A stretch of 64,000 bases of DNA from Lineus longissimus (taxonomy: Eukaryota > Nemertea > Pilidiophora > Heteronemertea > Lineidae): contig NC_088308.1 of the NCBI RefSeq assembly GCF_910592395.1, forward strand, positions 28,101,501 to 28,165,500, in the 5' to 3' direction. Under the pieces are notes generated by a model. That model saw only the letters and a program-made list of their open reading frames with translations, was not told the origin of the DNA and made no database searches. Both the position numbers and the translations under genes were made by a program. Of the stretch, positions 25,201 through 36,600 are shown in pieces; position 1 is the first letter of the stretch, and each line of letters begins with the position of its first letter.

Positions 25201-26292
25201 TGCCAACTCCGGTGCCGTTCTGAATGGTTATGGAACGGACCTGGACTTCGTGAGACCCGGCCTCGCCCTTTATGGTCTGATGTCAAGCCATGATTTGAAA
25301 AGTATTTGACACAATCACCAAAGACGAGACTATTTTAATAGCTTTTATACATACTGCGGCGCAAGGGATGCAGCGGTCAAAGTAAACCCTGTACCCCCCG
25401 CCCCCATGGTTAGGCGATCGACACTTAGTCAAGATTTGGCATTTCTTACTGCAAGGGGCTCACCACAAGGGGCATACTCCATAGATATTTCACTGATTAA
25501 AAGCAACGATATGCTAAAAAATATGAAGGAGTCAGCCTATACATTGAGACAAAACCAGCAGTAAATGGTTTTAAAGCCACACTTTCTTCCCAGTATCTGT
25601 TCCTCAGAGTACGTTTTGTTTTCATTTTAGATGTGGATGGACCAACAGACCTTGAAGTTCAAGGTGGTGACATTGGCCTTCAACCAGCCTTAGCCTGGTT
25701 AGCCAAACCAACATTGGTGAAAACGCTAATGCCTGGCAGAATCATCGGCTACAACAACACCTACAGGTAATGACAGTTAATGACAGTTTGAAATCAAAGT
25801 AACTTATTTGGCAACTGGTCTCTATAATGCGTCATCAGCATAACCAAGTATTCATAAAGACCATTCTTTATGAATACTTGGTATGACAAACTGAAAAAAC
25901 AATAAGATTACCCCCAATAACTTCCATTCCTTTTCAGGACGGAGAAGGAAGAAGTTATTGCTACAATCAGTGTTGGTTATGGAGACGGATTTTCAAGAGG
26001 TTTTTCAAACAATGGCTATGTAAAAATTCAAGATGGCCACCACTACCCAGTCGTTGGTGTCGTTTCGATGGACGCAATAACAGTGCGAACTGATAGTTTA
26101 GACGATGTGAATAAAACCTTTTATCTGATGTCAGACGATTTTGATGCAAATACGTCAATTTTTGCTCGGGCAAGGCAGCTTGGAACAGTAACTTACAATA
26201 TTTTGACAGATTTAAGTGTGAGAATACCAAGGGTATATTTCAGGGATGGGAAATTGCACAGCATTGTCAAAGATATCACAGATATGTATTGA
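22300..26292 (+). CDS. Alanine racemase, copy A (complete, 8 exons)
   Basis: The exons are 22300-22447, 22911-23069, 23376-23563, 23741-23833, 24880-25001, 25177-25301, 25631-25766 and 25938-26292, joining in phase to 441 aa. This is a fold type III PLP enzyme that interconverts L- and D-alanine. The N-terminal barrel has the PLP lysine in AVIKTAAYGHG (K56) and KVDTGMSR (K176, R183, aligning with K129 and R136 of the Geobacillus enzyme). IFTHFSKSAND and VANSGAVLNGYG then VRPGLALYG follow. The C-terminal domain has SVGYGDGFSR (Y338, the second catalytic base) and GVVSMDAITV. All key residues are present. An acceptor-like CAG just before the start codon suggests a spliced 5' UTR. In marine invertebrates D-alanine serves as an osmolyte. 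A second complete copy follows downstream. Substrate preference for alanine over serine is inferred from motifs only. Confidence 0.93.
25843..25882. repeat. Perfect 17-bp-arm palindrome in intron 7 of racemase A
   Basis: ACCAAGTATTCATAAAG and its exact reverse complement are separated by 6 bases. The matching site in copy B (about 31878-31918) is imperfect. The core TTCATAAAG also occurs in the terminal repeat of the MITE at 31683. Confidence 0.7.
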
Positions 26293-26441
26293 TATTAAAT
26301 GGAGTGTCAAGAAGTCTCCATGGAAACCAATCTGACAACACAGAGGAGAGGACACAGCGGGTTTCGTTTCATTTTAATGGCTAAAAGTTGCAAACTACAG
26401 TATAGATATGTACTTAATTGTCAATGTCTTTTGAGTTATGC

Positions 26442-26447
26442 AATAAA
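26442..26447 (+). terminator. Polyadenylation signal of racemase copy A
   Basis: An AATAAA lies 150 bp after the stop codon in an A-rich context. Confidence 0.6.
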
Positions 26448-27060
26448 AAAACTATTACAAAAAAAATCCTCGTGGTATGTTTTTAAATGAGACAGTTGGC
26501 CTACTACTGATGACACTCTGAATCCGCAAAAACCAAATTGAGACAGTGTGAATCTCAATGACAAATGAAGACAAACCCCGAACGTCTCCTCAACACCAGT
26601 ACCCGCTCATAACTCATCACGAATAACATTCTCAAAGTTTATGTCACATCAATTCATCACAACTGCCATTTTTATCAGATTGAGATCAAGATCAGTGATG
26701 GCCAGTGTCATCCTGAGACCAGGTTTTTGATACTCCTACCGCTTAGTAATTGATGAGGCGGAATTTATCGCTGGTTTGGAGAATGGGCAATCATGGGCTA
26801 CCTAAAATGATTGCCACCTGGCAAAGTGAGGATGATGTAATGCAAGAGGGAGTGAATTCCCATAACGCCATTCGAATGAATAAATTATGAAGTAGCTTGA
26901 TTTACCCGAAGCGAGCCATACATTGGATGGACCGTCATACCGAGCTCCCTGGTATTGCAGATTATTCACTTGGATCGAGGTTACTTATCTTACATGTACA
27001 GCAAAGCACGTGACCGGTAACCGGAAGCTTACGCCCCCAAATCGAGTTCATGACGAGTGA
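26448..27060. other. Spacer after racemase A, nothing recognised
   Basis: No exon or repeat recognised between the 3' end of copy A and the start of the broken partial copy. Confidence 0.4.
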
Positions 27061-27780
27061 ATTGCCGTTAAGTACCAGTCTCTATAATGAGTGAATGGAG
27101 GAGACTGGCGAGTTTAGAGTCGAGAGGTGCTGACATCTATAGATAAGGTTTTTCTACGCGGGAATTTCAAAACTGGCGGGTCGACGGCTGACAGCCACAT
27201 GTTTAAAAGTTTCCACAGTGATAACAAAATGGTCGAATAATGAATTGTGCTGTGCTTCCTTTAGTCTCAACTTACGTTTGCCTAGAAAAACGTCCCAAAA
27301 CTCCGCCCTTCCGTTGTAGACATCATTGGAGTAATAAAGACAGCTGCCTATATGGTCATGGTAGTCATGTCGCCGGGAAGCACCTTAAAGGCATCAGTGT
27401 GGAGACCGGGTGTGGAGAGACTGGCAGTCGCCACAGCAGGAGTAGGGGCTGTCCTCAAAAAAGCAAACATAGCGGGACCAATACATGTATTGGTGAGACT
27501 TCTTATACACTGTCCAGTACTGTAAAGTCGACCAGGAGCCATCATATGACTTTCAACTGGCCATTAAGATAGCTTCTGTGGCTCCTGATCAACTGTATAC
27601 AGTGTTCTTCTGTCCAATATTTGGCGAGTCAAGTCTCGTAGCCCAAACATACTTCCATCAATTGCATCATTAACTTTGTTCAGTTCTCCTGTACAATTTT
27701 GCCAAATTGCAGTGCACATCCAATCGAAACAAAGGATCTCTTGACGTATGATCTAACCAACCAATTGGTGGTGTCAGGTG
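27061..27780 (+). pseudogene. Broken partial racemase copy C
   Basis: The left part (27119-27212) matches 21069-21160 upstream of copy A, and then the sequence jumps straight to the equivalent of about 22765, so exon 1 is deleted. The exon 2 equivalent (about 27317-27500) has a two-base insertion at CTATATGGTCATGG, directly after the PLP lysine motif, a further insertion near GGAGACCGGG, and a lost T before the donor. A stub of exon 3 (TGCACATCCAATCGAA) ends near 27765. No later exons are present. It cannot code for an enzyme. Confidence 0.85.
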
Positions 27781-28036
27781 GCCTGATATAAAGTGTATGG
27801 TACTTCACCTGCATCAATTACTTCATGTTGCCCGGTGAATATGCTAGAGTCCTCCCACCTTGGTAAGAAAGAGGACGAGTTTTGAAGTTTCATTTTCTCA
27901 GTTACTATTTTTTTTCACACCTATCCCAGCTCGATCTTGAAGGACATGTGGACAACTGCTCAACTCCAGACGCGTTGGATTAACCCACTCCAGTTCCGTT
28001 AACTAGTTAATCGGTTATCCATTTTCAGAATCAAAG

Positions 28037-31000
28037 ATGAATGAAACCTCTTTACTCCAAGATGAATCCGACTCGGAAGCTGATGTCTTCGCCAAGGTTG
28101 GTCGCTGTACGTACCTCAGCATAAACCTTGATGCCATCACCCGCAATGTGGAATACATCAGAGCAAGATGCGCGCAACATACGGGTACGTGCTATTCTCT
28201 TAAAAGTCTTTTGTCGGGGTTGACTAGTTGCACCTCATTTTGCAGCCATAACTACAATGTATATGACATCGAACGTTCGCTCTCTTTGGTCGGGCTCCCT
28301 TTCCCGGTGGCGTCTTCGTGGATTATGTATCATGATATAAAACATGCTCCAACCAGTTCCATTTTCAACTGGGGGTTTATCATGGCATATATTATGTTTA
28401 ATTTTCATGATCAGTTATCAAAACCATAAAAAAATATCATGGAAATTGGTAGATTGGCAAGTAGATTGAAGAGGTTTGTTAAATACTTTTATATCATGGT
28501 AAACTCCATTCGTCTGGGGGAATAGCGATAACAAAATGGTTGAATAATGAATTGTGCTGTCCTTCTTAGGTCAGCCTTCGTCCCCAGGCTTTGTCTTTAG
28601 TCTCAACGTCTTACGTTGAGAGTTTCTTGCCGAGAAAAACGTCATCCACCCTTCCGTTGTAGGCATCATTGGAGTCATAAAGACAGCTGCCTATGGTCAT
28701 GGCAGTCAAGTCGTCGGGAAGCACCTTAGAGCCATCGGTGTTGAGAGACTAGCAGTTGGCACAGCTGGAGAAGGGTCGCTCCTCAGAAAAGCAAACATAG
28801 CGGGACCAATACATGTATTTGGTGAGACTTCTTATACACTGTCTAGTACTGTTAAGTCGGCCAGAAGTCATCATATGACTTTCAACTGGCCATTGAGATA
28901 ACTTATGTGGCTCCTGATCAACTGTATACAGTGTTCTAAGTAAGTAAGTAAGTAAAATTTTATTGCTCGATCTTACAATAAGACAATGCAATATAAAAGC
29001 ACGCATACACAGCACAGCACAGGACAATACATATATTATAAAACTGGTGAAATTTGAAATGGGTTATAATTAGGACGATAATAGACAGAGTGTAGGCTAC
29101 TGATATGATGACATGCTTATATGACAATTAGAATGACAAGGATAATGATAATGATAATGATGATGATAATGATAATCAGATGAGAATCGATTTGTTCTTC
29201 TGTCCAATATTTACGACTTTTAGATAAAAAATGATTGGGATTGCCAACCAAAACAAGAACATTGGCGAGTCAGGTTTCGTAGTGTGTAACTCAAACTAAT
29301 CTCCATCAATTGCATCATAACTTCGTTCAGGTTTCTTGTACAATGTTGCCGAAACCTTGTGAATAACCTTACAGGTAATGCACATCCAATCGAAGCCAAA
29401 GATCTCTTGACGCATGATCTGATACCAACTGTGAGTTCAAGAGATTTCATCAAACAGTGGAGTAAACTGTTGAAGAAGGAGAACTGTAGGTGCAGAAGAA
29501 ATTCTGTTAGGGTCAGTGACAAAGGAACAGGCATAATAGAAAATGGCCTGGGACATGTTTTTGTAAGTTTTTCAGCTTCTTTTGCAGTTCTTTGGGGGTA
29601 TGCTCTGGAATTCAGGCCTTGGGAATTGCATCCTCGATGACATTCCTATACCGACAGTCTCTTATTATGAGCAGATGACTATAAGCCTAGGCCTATAAGC
29701 AAGTCTCATGTAGTTCGATATTGTAGTTATGGCCGGACTCCCCTATGCGGTTTCAGACTTCGCTAGCGCAGAGGTTGCGGAGGGAATACCTTTAAATCTT
29801 CAGAATCTTTGGGCCTCTTGTTGAAACTAGGCTGAAGAAGCCATGGCAGAACAATGAGTCTGAGAATACTTATCAGCAAGGTTCTGACTGCCACATCAGC
29901 AGAGCTGACATGACACCAGACCTCTTGTCAATTCGGCTGGGCACCGGTGTGCAAGGGATAGTAGTCCTAGGGCTGATAGTCCGTGTAACAATAGCCCGCA
30001 TTGCTAAATGTTTTGGTTAGGGTTAGCGGTACAATAGATCATGCTGCTTAATTGGTCAAATACAATGCTACCGGACTATGACTCCAGACTATATCCGCTG
30101 TCACACCGGCACCGACGGGTCCTGATCATACTCCAGCGCAGTGATAGTAGTGTGGTGAGGCGGTTTATGTCTGTTTTAGAGAATGGGGTCCTGTTGGATG
30201 TGGGGCCATTCAAGAGAAGTTATGAAGCTTAACAGTTTGGTGATTTCAGCAGCTCATCAATGCCCATCGAATATACTTCTCGCACTAATTTTGCATGAAC
30301 TACAACATATTCCATTGCTTTAACTTCGTTTTTTGGTTGTTGTTGTTGAGGATGTGTGTTGCCATGGCAAGGTGGCCATCAATATCGACACTGGAATGTC
30401 AAGACACGGCATCAAACCGAAGGACTTGGATGGTTTTGTAAAAGTAAGTTTAGTTTGCTTGGACCAATAGCACAGAAGACAGTCAATTCAACAAAATTCC
30501 AGTATCGTAATTTTTTTAATTGCGAATTTGCACATTCTGTCTCATCATGTTCGAATGGTAGCCTAGGCCTCTTACCTCATCACCTGTTTTCATACAGATA
30601 ACTTTCTACCTGCAGCTGTGTGACGAGGAGGGTGTGGAAGTGGACAGCATTTTCACTCATTTCTCAAAATCTGCCAATGATCACAGTTGGACACACGAGC
30701 AGCTGGAGAAGTTCTTGAAAGTGGCGGCACCATACAGGTAGCGCACTAAATTTACTCTATAGCACCCTCTACAAGGGGTAATCTGTCAGAATGTACTCTT
30801 ATGTATCGTAATGGGACTCTTTATGCAAATACATGTACATGTACCTTGATATAGGTATATACACTTGTGTATGGCCCTGCAATAAGTTTTTTATCTTTAT
30901 CGACTCTTGCAGGTCTAGAGGGGTTAAACTACACGTTGCCAACTCCGGTGCCGTTTTGAATGGTTATGGAACGGACCTGGACTTCGTGAGACCCGGCCTC

Positions 31001-32327
31001 GCCCTTTATGGTCTGATTTCAAGCCATGATTTGAAAAGTATTTGACACAATCACCCTAAGACGAGACTATTTTAATAGCTTTTACAAAGTAAACCCTGTC
31101 CCCCCCCCCCCCCCCATGGTTAGGCGATCGACACTTAGTCAAGATTTGGCATTTCTTACTAGGGGATGGGTTCGACACTTATTCCGCATATATGCATAAA
31201 CTTGAAATTACCTTGCAAGGGGCTCACCACAACGGGCTTACTCCATAGATATTTCACTGATTAAAAGCAACGTTATGTTAAAAAATATGAAGGAGTCAGC
31301 CTATACATTGAGACAAAACCAGCAGTAAATGGTTTTAAAGCCACACTTTCTTCCCAGTATCTTTTCCTCAGAATACGTTTTGTTTTCATTTTAGATGAGG
31401 ATGAACCAGCAGACATTTGTGACATTGGCCTTCAACCAGCCTTAGCCTGGTTAGCCAAACCAACATTGGTGAAAACGCTAATGCCTGGCAGTATCATCGG
31501 CTACAACAACACCTACAGGTAATGACAATTAATGACAGTTTGAAATCAAAGTAACTTATTTGGCAACTGGTGTCTTTAGTGAAAATTTGGATTGGCTGGG
31601 CGCATCAGACTCAGCTTGTGTACCACGTGTCTCAGGACGATGCTATAATATGCTAGTGGTTGATCGGTTGGATGAAGATGTAGGGCCAAATTCATAAAGG
31701 GCGTTTAAGGGTTAGACGTGTACAACTTCTCTCTAATCAGTTTCAGGGCTTGTTCATATTCTGTGAAGATTTACAAGAAGGACCTGAATCTGTCTATTCA
31801 GTAGTTAAACGCTGTTTTAAGCTAAACGCCCTTTATGAATTTGGCCCGTAGTGTTCATCGCTATGCGTCATGAGTATAACCAAGTATTCATAAAGACCAA
31901 TCTTAATGAATACTTGTATGACAAACTGAAAAAACAATAAGATTACCCCCAATAACTTCCATTCCTTTTCAGGACCGAGAAGGAAGAAGTCATCGCTACA
32001 ATCAGTGTTGGTTTTGGAGACGGATTTTCAAGAGGTTTTTCAAACAATGGCTATGTAAAAATTCAAGATGGCCACCACTACCCAGTCGTTGGTGTCGTTT
32101 CGATGGACGCAATAACAGTGCGAACTGATAGTTTAGATGATGTGAATAAAACCTTTTATGTGATATCAGACGATTTTGATGCAAATACGTCAATTTTTGC
32201 TCGGGCAAGGCAGCTTGGAACAATAACTTCCAATATTGTGACAGATTTAAGTGTGAGAATACCAAGGGTATATTTCAGGGATGGTAAATTGCACAGCATT
32301 GTCAAAGATATCACAGATATGTATTGA
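28037..32327 (+). CDS. Alanine racemase-like, copy B, with altered active site (8 exons)
   Basis: The exons are 28037-28184, 28663-28821, 29375-29562, 30351-30443, 30616-30737, 30913-31037, 31395-31518 and 31973-32327, giving 437 aa with every splice site and phase kept. It is very close to copy A, differing by a 12-bp in-frame deletion in exon 7 and scattered substitutions. The PLP lysine is kept (VIKTAAYGHG, codon 28680-28682), but two other key positions differ. The lysine aligning with the carbamylated K129 of bacterial alanine racemase is Asn (codon 30381-30383, INIDTGMSR). The catalytic tyrosine of GYGDG is Phe (codon 32013-32015, SVGFGDG). From work on the bacterial enzyme I would expect weak or no racemase activity. 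The intact frame argues against a dead gene. Introns carry several young insertions that copy A lacks. Confidence 0.88.
28938..29192 (-). mobile_element. Retroposon fragment inserted in intron 2 of racemase B
   Basis: 255 bp absent from the matching intron of copy A (23216-23221) and from the copy C relic. It is flanked by a TGTTCT target-site duplication (28932-28937 and 29193-29198). On the minus strand it ends in AATAAAATTTT followed by (ACTT)n, a tail typical of LINE- or SINE-type 3' ends. The other end is rich in (GATAAT)n. Confidence 0.75.
29944..30109. mobile_element. MITE, 166 bp, copy 1 of 2
   Basis: It begins CCGGTGTGCAAGGGATAGTA and ends TATCCGCTGTCACACCGG, so the ends form an imperfect terminal inverted repeat of about 24 bp. 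It lies in intron 3 of racemase B and is absent from copy A. A nearly identical copy lies at 54378-54547. Confidence 0.85.
31683..31847. mobile_element. MITE, 165 bp, with perfect 25-bp terminal inverted repeats
   Basis: Both ends carry GGGCCAAATTCATAAAGGGC plus GTTTA as exact inverted repeats. GTA flanks each side (31680-31682, 31848-31850), consistent with a 3-bp target duplication as made by PIF/Harbinger-type elements. It lies in intron 7 of racemase B; the same intron in copy A lacks it. Confidence 0.85.
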
Positions 32328-33669
32328 TATTAAATGGAGTGTCAATAAGTCTCAATGGAAACCAATTTGACAACACAGAGGAGTGGACAAAGACAGATTT
32401 TGTTGCAAGTTCCAAAATTCTTCAAGAGGTTTGATGTTTTTTTAATGAAGATCATGAATATCTTTTACACATTTGATATTTTTACCTCATGGCACCAAAG
32501 TCAAATATTGCTGCGCACCAGGGATCCCTAGAAATCCACATCCGTTCATCAAGAGATACAAATCTGGACTACTGCATGGTATCCGGTAGTGTTAACCACC
32601 AGGCTATGAGGCTACTCATAAAATAATACTGCTAAATTACTGCTGAATTGGGTTTGGAGAAGCTCCGTCTCCAGTCGTGATCGCACGCTATCTTTTGAAA
32701 ATAAAGCATTCATTTAACCACTCGTTTTCCTTTGTTTTATTCTCTTAAGGAGCATGGAAGGGGAAATCACCCGGTATATCCTGTATCAATGGTGAAAGCA
32801 GACAAAAACATCAAAAGAGGAAATATTTCATTATGTCATTTATTTCTAGGCTAATAGAAGATAATAGAGTACGATAATCACAACACGATATGACCCAGTG
32901 AAGGGGCAGTTAAAGCTTGGCAGACCTCCAACTGATGCATTAGATATTTCCAGCCATGCACTGTCCGGTGAACTGTGTTCTGGTTTATAAACCAACAGAC
33001 TGTGCCAATCACAAAGTCGACTAGATGTTACGAACAGATGGCTTTAGATGGAGAGTTCCTCCGATATCAACTTGAGAAGTGTGCCAATATGAATTCTGAT
33101 GGACATTGGAATATAAATTTCTGCGTCTGAGACTGTTTTCCTCGGAATTTGCTCTTCTTCCATTCATCTTTGCGTTGCACCCTTTTATCAAATGCCTCGT
33201 ACACAAGGTGTAAATAATTAACCAAATTGAACATGATCCATACCAAAAGACTGGCATTAAAATGAAATGGCAAAAAAATGAATAAACTTTCTCTTAAATA
33301 CGCACCAGTTATGCACCAGTAAAAATATTTAGGTAAATTAGGTTGTTTCTAAAACAGTAGATCAATTTTACACTGATTATCACAGTAATCCTTCAATAAT
33401 TTACTGACATACATGTAGACACTTCTCAATCTCAATGATGAAAATTTGAAAAAGTTCCTGGATAAAAGACCCTTGGTTTTTATAATCTGTCCAACTACTC
33501 TAAGTTCAAGGTGTAATGAGGAATGACCACACTTGCGAACAATGTATACACAGAGACGGACACAGGGTCTGTCTGTGTTACTATCAGCTGATTATAACAC
33601 ATTTTTTGGCATCCTCAACTTGAGTATAAATTGTCTCTCAAGGCACTGTATCCATCCAACAATTCTTGT
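32328..33669. other. Convergent 3' regions of racemase B and iPLA2
   Basis: Racemase B (plus) and the phospholipase (minus) end facing each other. Plus-strand AATAAA at 32700-32705 is a likely polyadenylation signal for racemase B. A minus-strand AATAAA at 32839-32844 is a candidate for the phospholipase, so the two transcripts may nearly meet or overlap. Similarity to the copy A flank stops at about 32390. Confidence 0.5.
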
Positions 33670-36600
33670 TTAGTGTTTGAGTATTTCAGCGAGCTGGCTC
33701 ATACCATCCCTATTGTTATAGATGTAGATTTGCGTTTCCCAGAGCATACCAAGCAGCACTGAGGTGTTCTTCTCATCAAGGGAGATGTCCTGGGTCAGCT
33801 GCGGACTGAATCGAAAGTAGGGAATGTTCAACATACCGCACCAGGCCCGCGCCCGATCAACTGGTCGATCCTCAGCATTGGTTACCTGAAAAATGAAGAG
33901 ATTATTGAATCAGAAATCTGGTTTTCATTTCCCCAAAGTGTGTCTCGCAATAAGACTCCCAAGGAACATTGCCCACTGGATCACCCCGAGTTGTTCCTTA
34001 CCTGATCGACCAAGAGGTTCCCAAGATTAGACGCTCCGATAGCTGTTCTTGCTACATCGATAATGCCTCCAGGTCGAAACACATCAATCGCTTTTACTTC
34101 ATGTACAGGAACTCTGCCTGTCCCCAGCGATACAACACAACCAATTGGTCTTGCAAGGTGGGGGCTTCCCTGCAAAGAAATAGAGTTATAATGTTTTGAG
34201 AGGAGACAACCCATATTGACATCAACATGTACACGAGAGACAGACCTTGCGGTTCGAGTTTGGAAAGCCAGGAGATTACAAATCTTTGAACGCAAATTCA
34301 CCATCACTGAAAACACTGACCCGATATCCGCTTTTGTTCAAAAGTTACACTACAGAATGGCTGGGAGGAGTTTTTTGGACTGACTGAGACCTTCATTCCC
34401 ACAACAAACTGAATTGTTTGGTTGAATAAAATTCTTTTCCTTGTATATTGATGTTCAAAGCAAGGCCGCTTGAACAATAAGAGAATTCACACCTTGGAAT
34501 GAGCAGCGACATTGCATTCATGGATCTCTGTCATGAGATCTAAGGTTGGGTTATTTCCAATCAGTCCTCCATCTAAGAATCGTCCACAGGCTCTGAAGTA
34601 GGTTGGGGCAGCACCGCTGCAACGTGCAGCACGCCACACCAGCTGGTCTGAAAGGAAAACATATATTGAGTACAGGCCCTTCAATGGTCTTAGGACTACA
34701 GGCTATATCCATTTGCAAGTATGGGACCCAGAAATTATCTCCTATTTGAAAGTCTTGGAGCCCAAAATTTATGAATATGATAAGTAATCAACACAATCTT
34801 TTGTTATAAAGCTCTTGGAAAGGGGATCACAATACATCATGTAATGTCCGCTTACCTTTAGGTAACGGTGGCGGGTCAAACTTTGGTCCATTTGGGTTCT
34901 CCCGCACATCCACATGCTTGAAGACAGGCAACAGTGGTGGCTCATAGTTTCGAAACAGGTGAAGTTCAGCGGGATGCCGATCGCCGAGGACACCAGTCAC
35001 ACACACCCTGGAATAGAAATCATGTTACAGTAGACACTTGGATATCATGGTAAAAATGTCCAAGAACAATAACTTGCATACTGTTATTGATAAGCACACT
35101 TGCTCATGGGTGCACTACTATTATGGCCAATCATACTCATGTTCATTTGCATAGTACCAAAATAACAATGGGTATAGGTTTTTTTCGAGTTTCTATCCAC
35201 AATTTTTCGAGTGTGTCAACAGAGAATAACAGCAGAGGCTGGCTTTCCCATTCAACCCGTCAGGTGAACTAGTCAACTAGTATGGATGTAAGCTACAATC
35301 CAAACTGTCTCACCTTGGGTACTGAACCTCACACATCTTGGTGTGTTCGCCAAACTCCTTACGAAGGACACGCTCCAGGGGCTCAGACTCATATGGTCGA
35401 CTTCCAATAAACACTTCATCCTTCATGTTGAAGTATAGGCCTTGTAAGTGTCTCAACGACTTTCCTTAAAAGATGGTTGGAAAATCATCTCACAACATTA
35501 TTCTGATCATGATCTCGATTGGATTTGATAACACTCAAGAGGCAGTAGTGCAGTGGCTTTAGAGTACCAGGCCTACCAGCTTCTAAATGAGATGTCATGG
35601 TTTTAATCTCTATGTTATCAGTCTGTTCTTTACATGTGAGAGCCTGAAGGCTAAATGATACCCTATATATATATAACTCTCCTTAATATCACTGGGAAGA
35701 CCCTGAGTGCCAAAGTTTTACTCACCATGCACAATTCCCAAGGCCAATATCCCTCCTGTACTAGTGCCAGCAACCCAATCAAAACAGTCCTTGATTGGGC
35801 GACCTATCTTCTTCTCTAAAGCCAACAAGAGTTGGATGAGGACAAGCCCTCGTATCCCACCACCATCCAGGCAGAGAATCTTAAGTCCTTCAGCTGTTGA
35901 CGCGTCCACCATGTCTAAGCCAATGGCATCAGACGAGGCCATCTTCCCCTTGCATAGAGCGGCTGCAATAGCCGCAGCACCAATCATATCATCGTACACT
36001 AAAACACAAACAAAAGCAGCATCAAAATCAGGTTTACCACCTTTCAATACGGAATCGTTGTAAGCATCACTTCAAACAGTTATTGATGAAGCAAGTGTCA
36101 CTCTTTTCAACTGAGTTTTCATTTCGCCAAGTTATTATTGTAAGTTTCATTCTTGTCATACTTACATTGCTTTCTCACATCATTTGGCAGGTAGGACTTC
36201 CCAATTGGCTTTCCATTGAAGCCACCCTTGGCACTGCAACCATCATTGCAGCCTCTCATATCTGGCGAGCATCGAGATGCACCCACACAGTGCAGGATGT
36301 GGAGGATGAAATCCCTGAAGAAAGTGGGACATAACATGAAAGACCATCATCACATATCTAACTACTTGGAAAACATTACTTGATGATACTAAATTGTGTC
36401 GATATCTTGAGGTAACTCACTTAGCTACAAAACCTTCAGGTCCAGAGTTCAGCTTTAACGTACAAGTTACTTTTAAATCACTGACACTGAGGCCTCAGTT
36501 GAGCCTACCTGTTCTTTTCTTTGCTTGTTGCGGCCAAGTGTCGTGGCATCTCACCTCTCTCGTTTATGGCATTTATCTCGCCACCAAACACAATCAGTGC

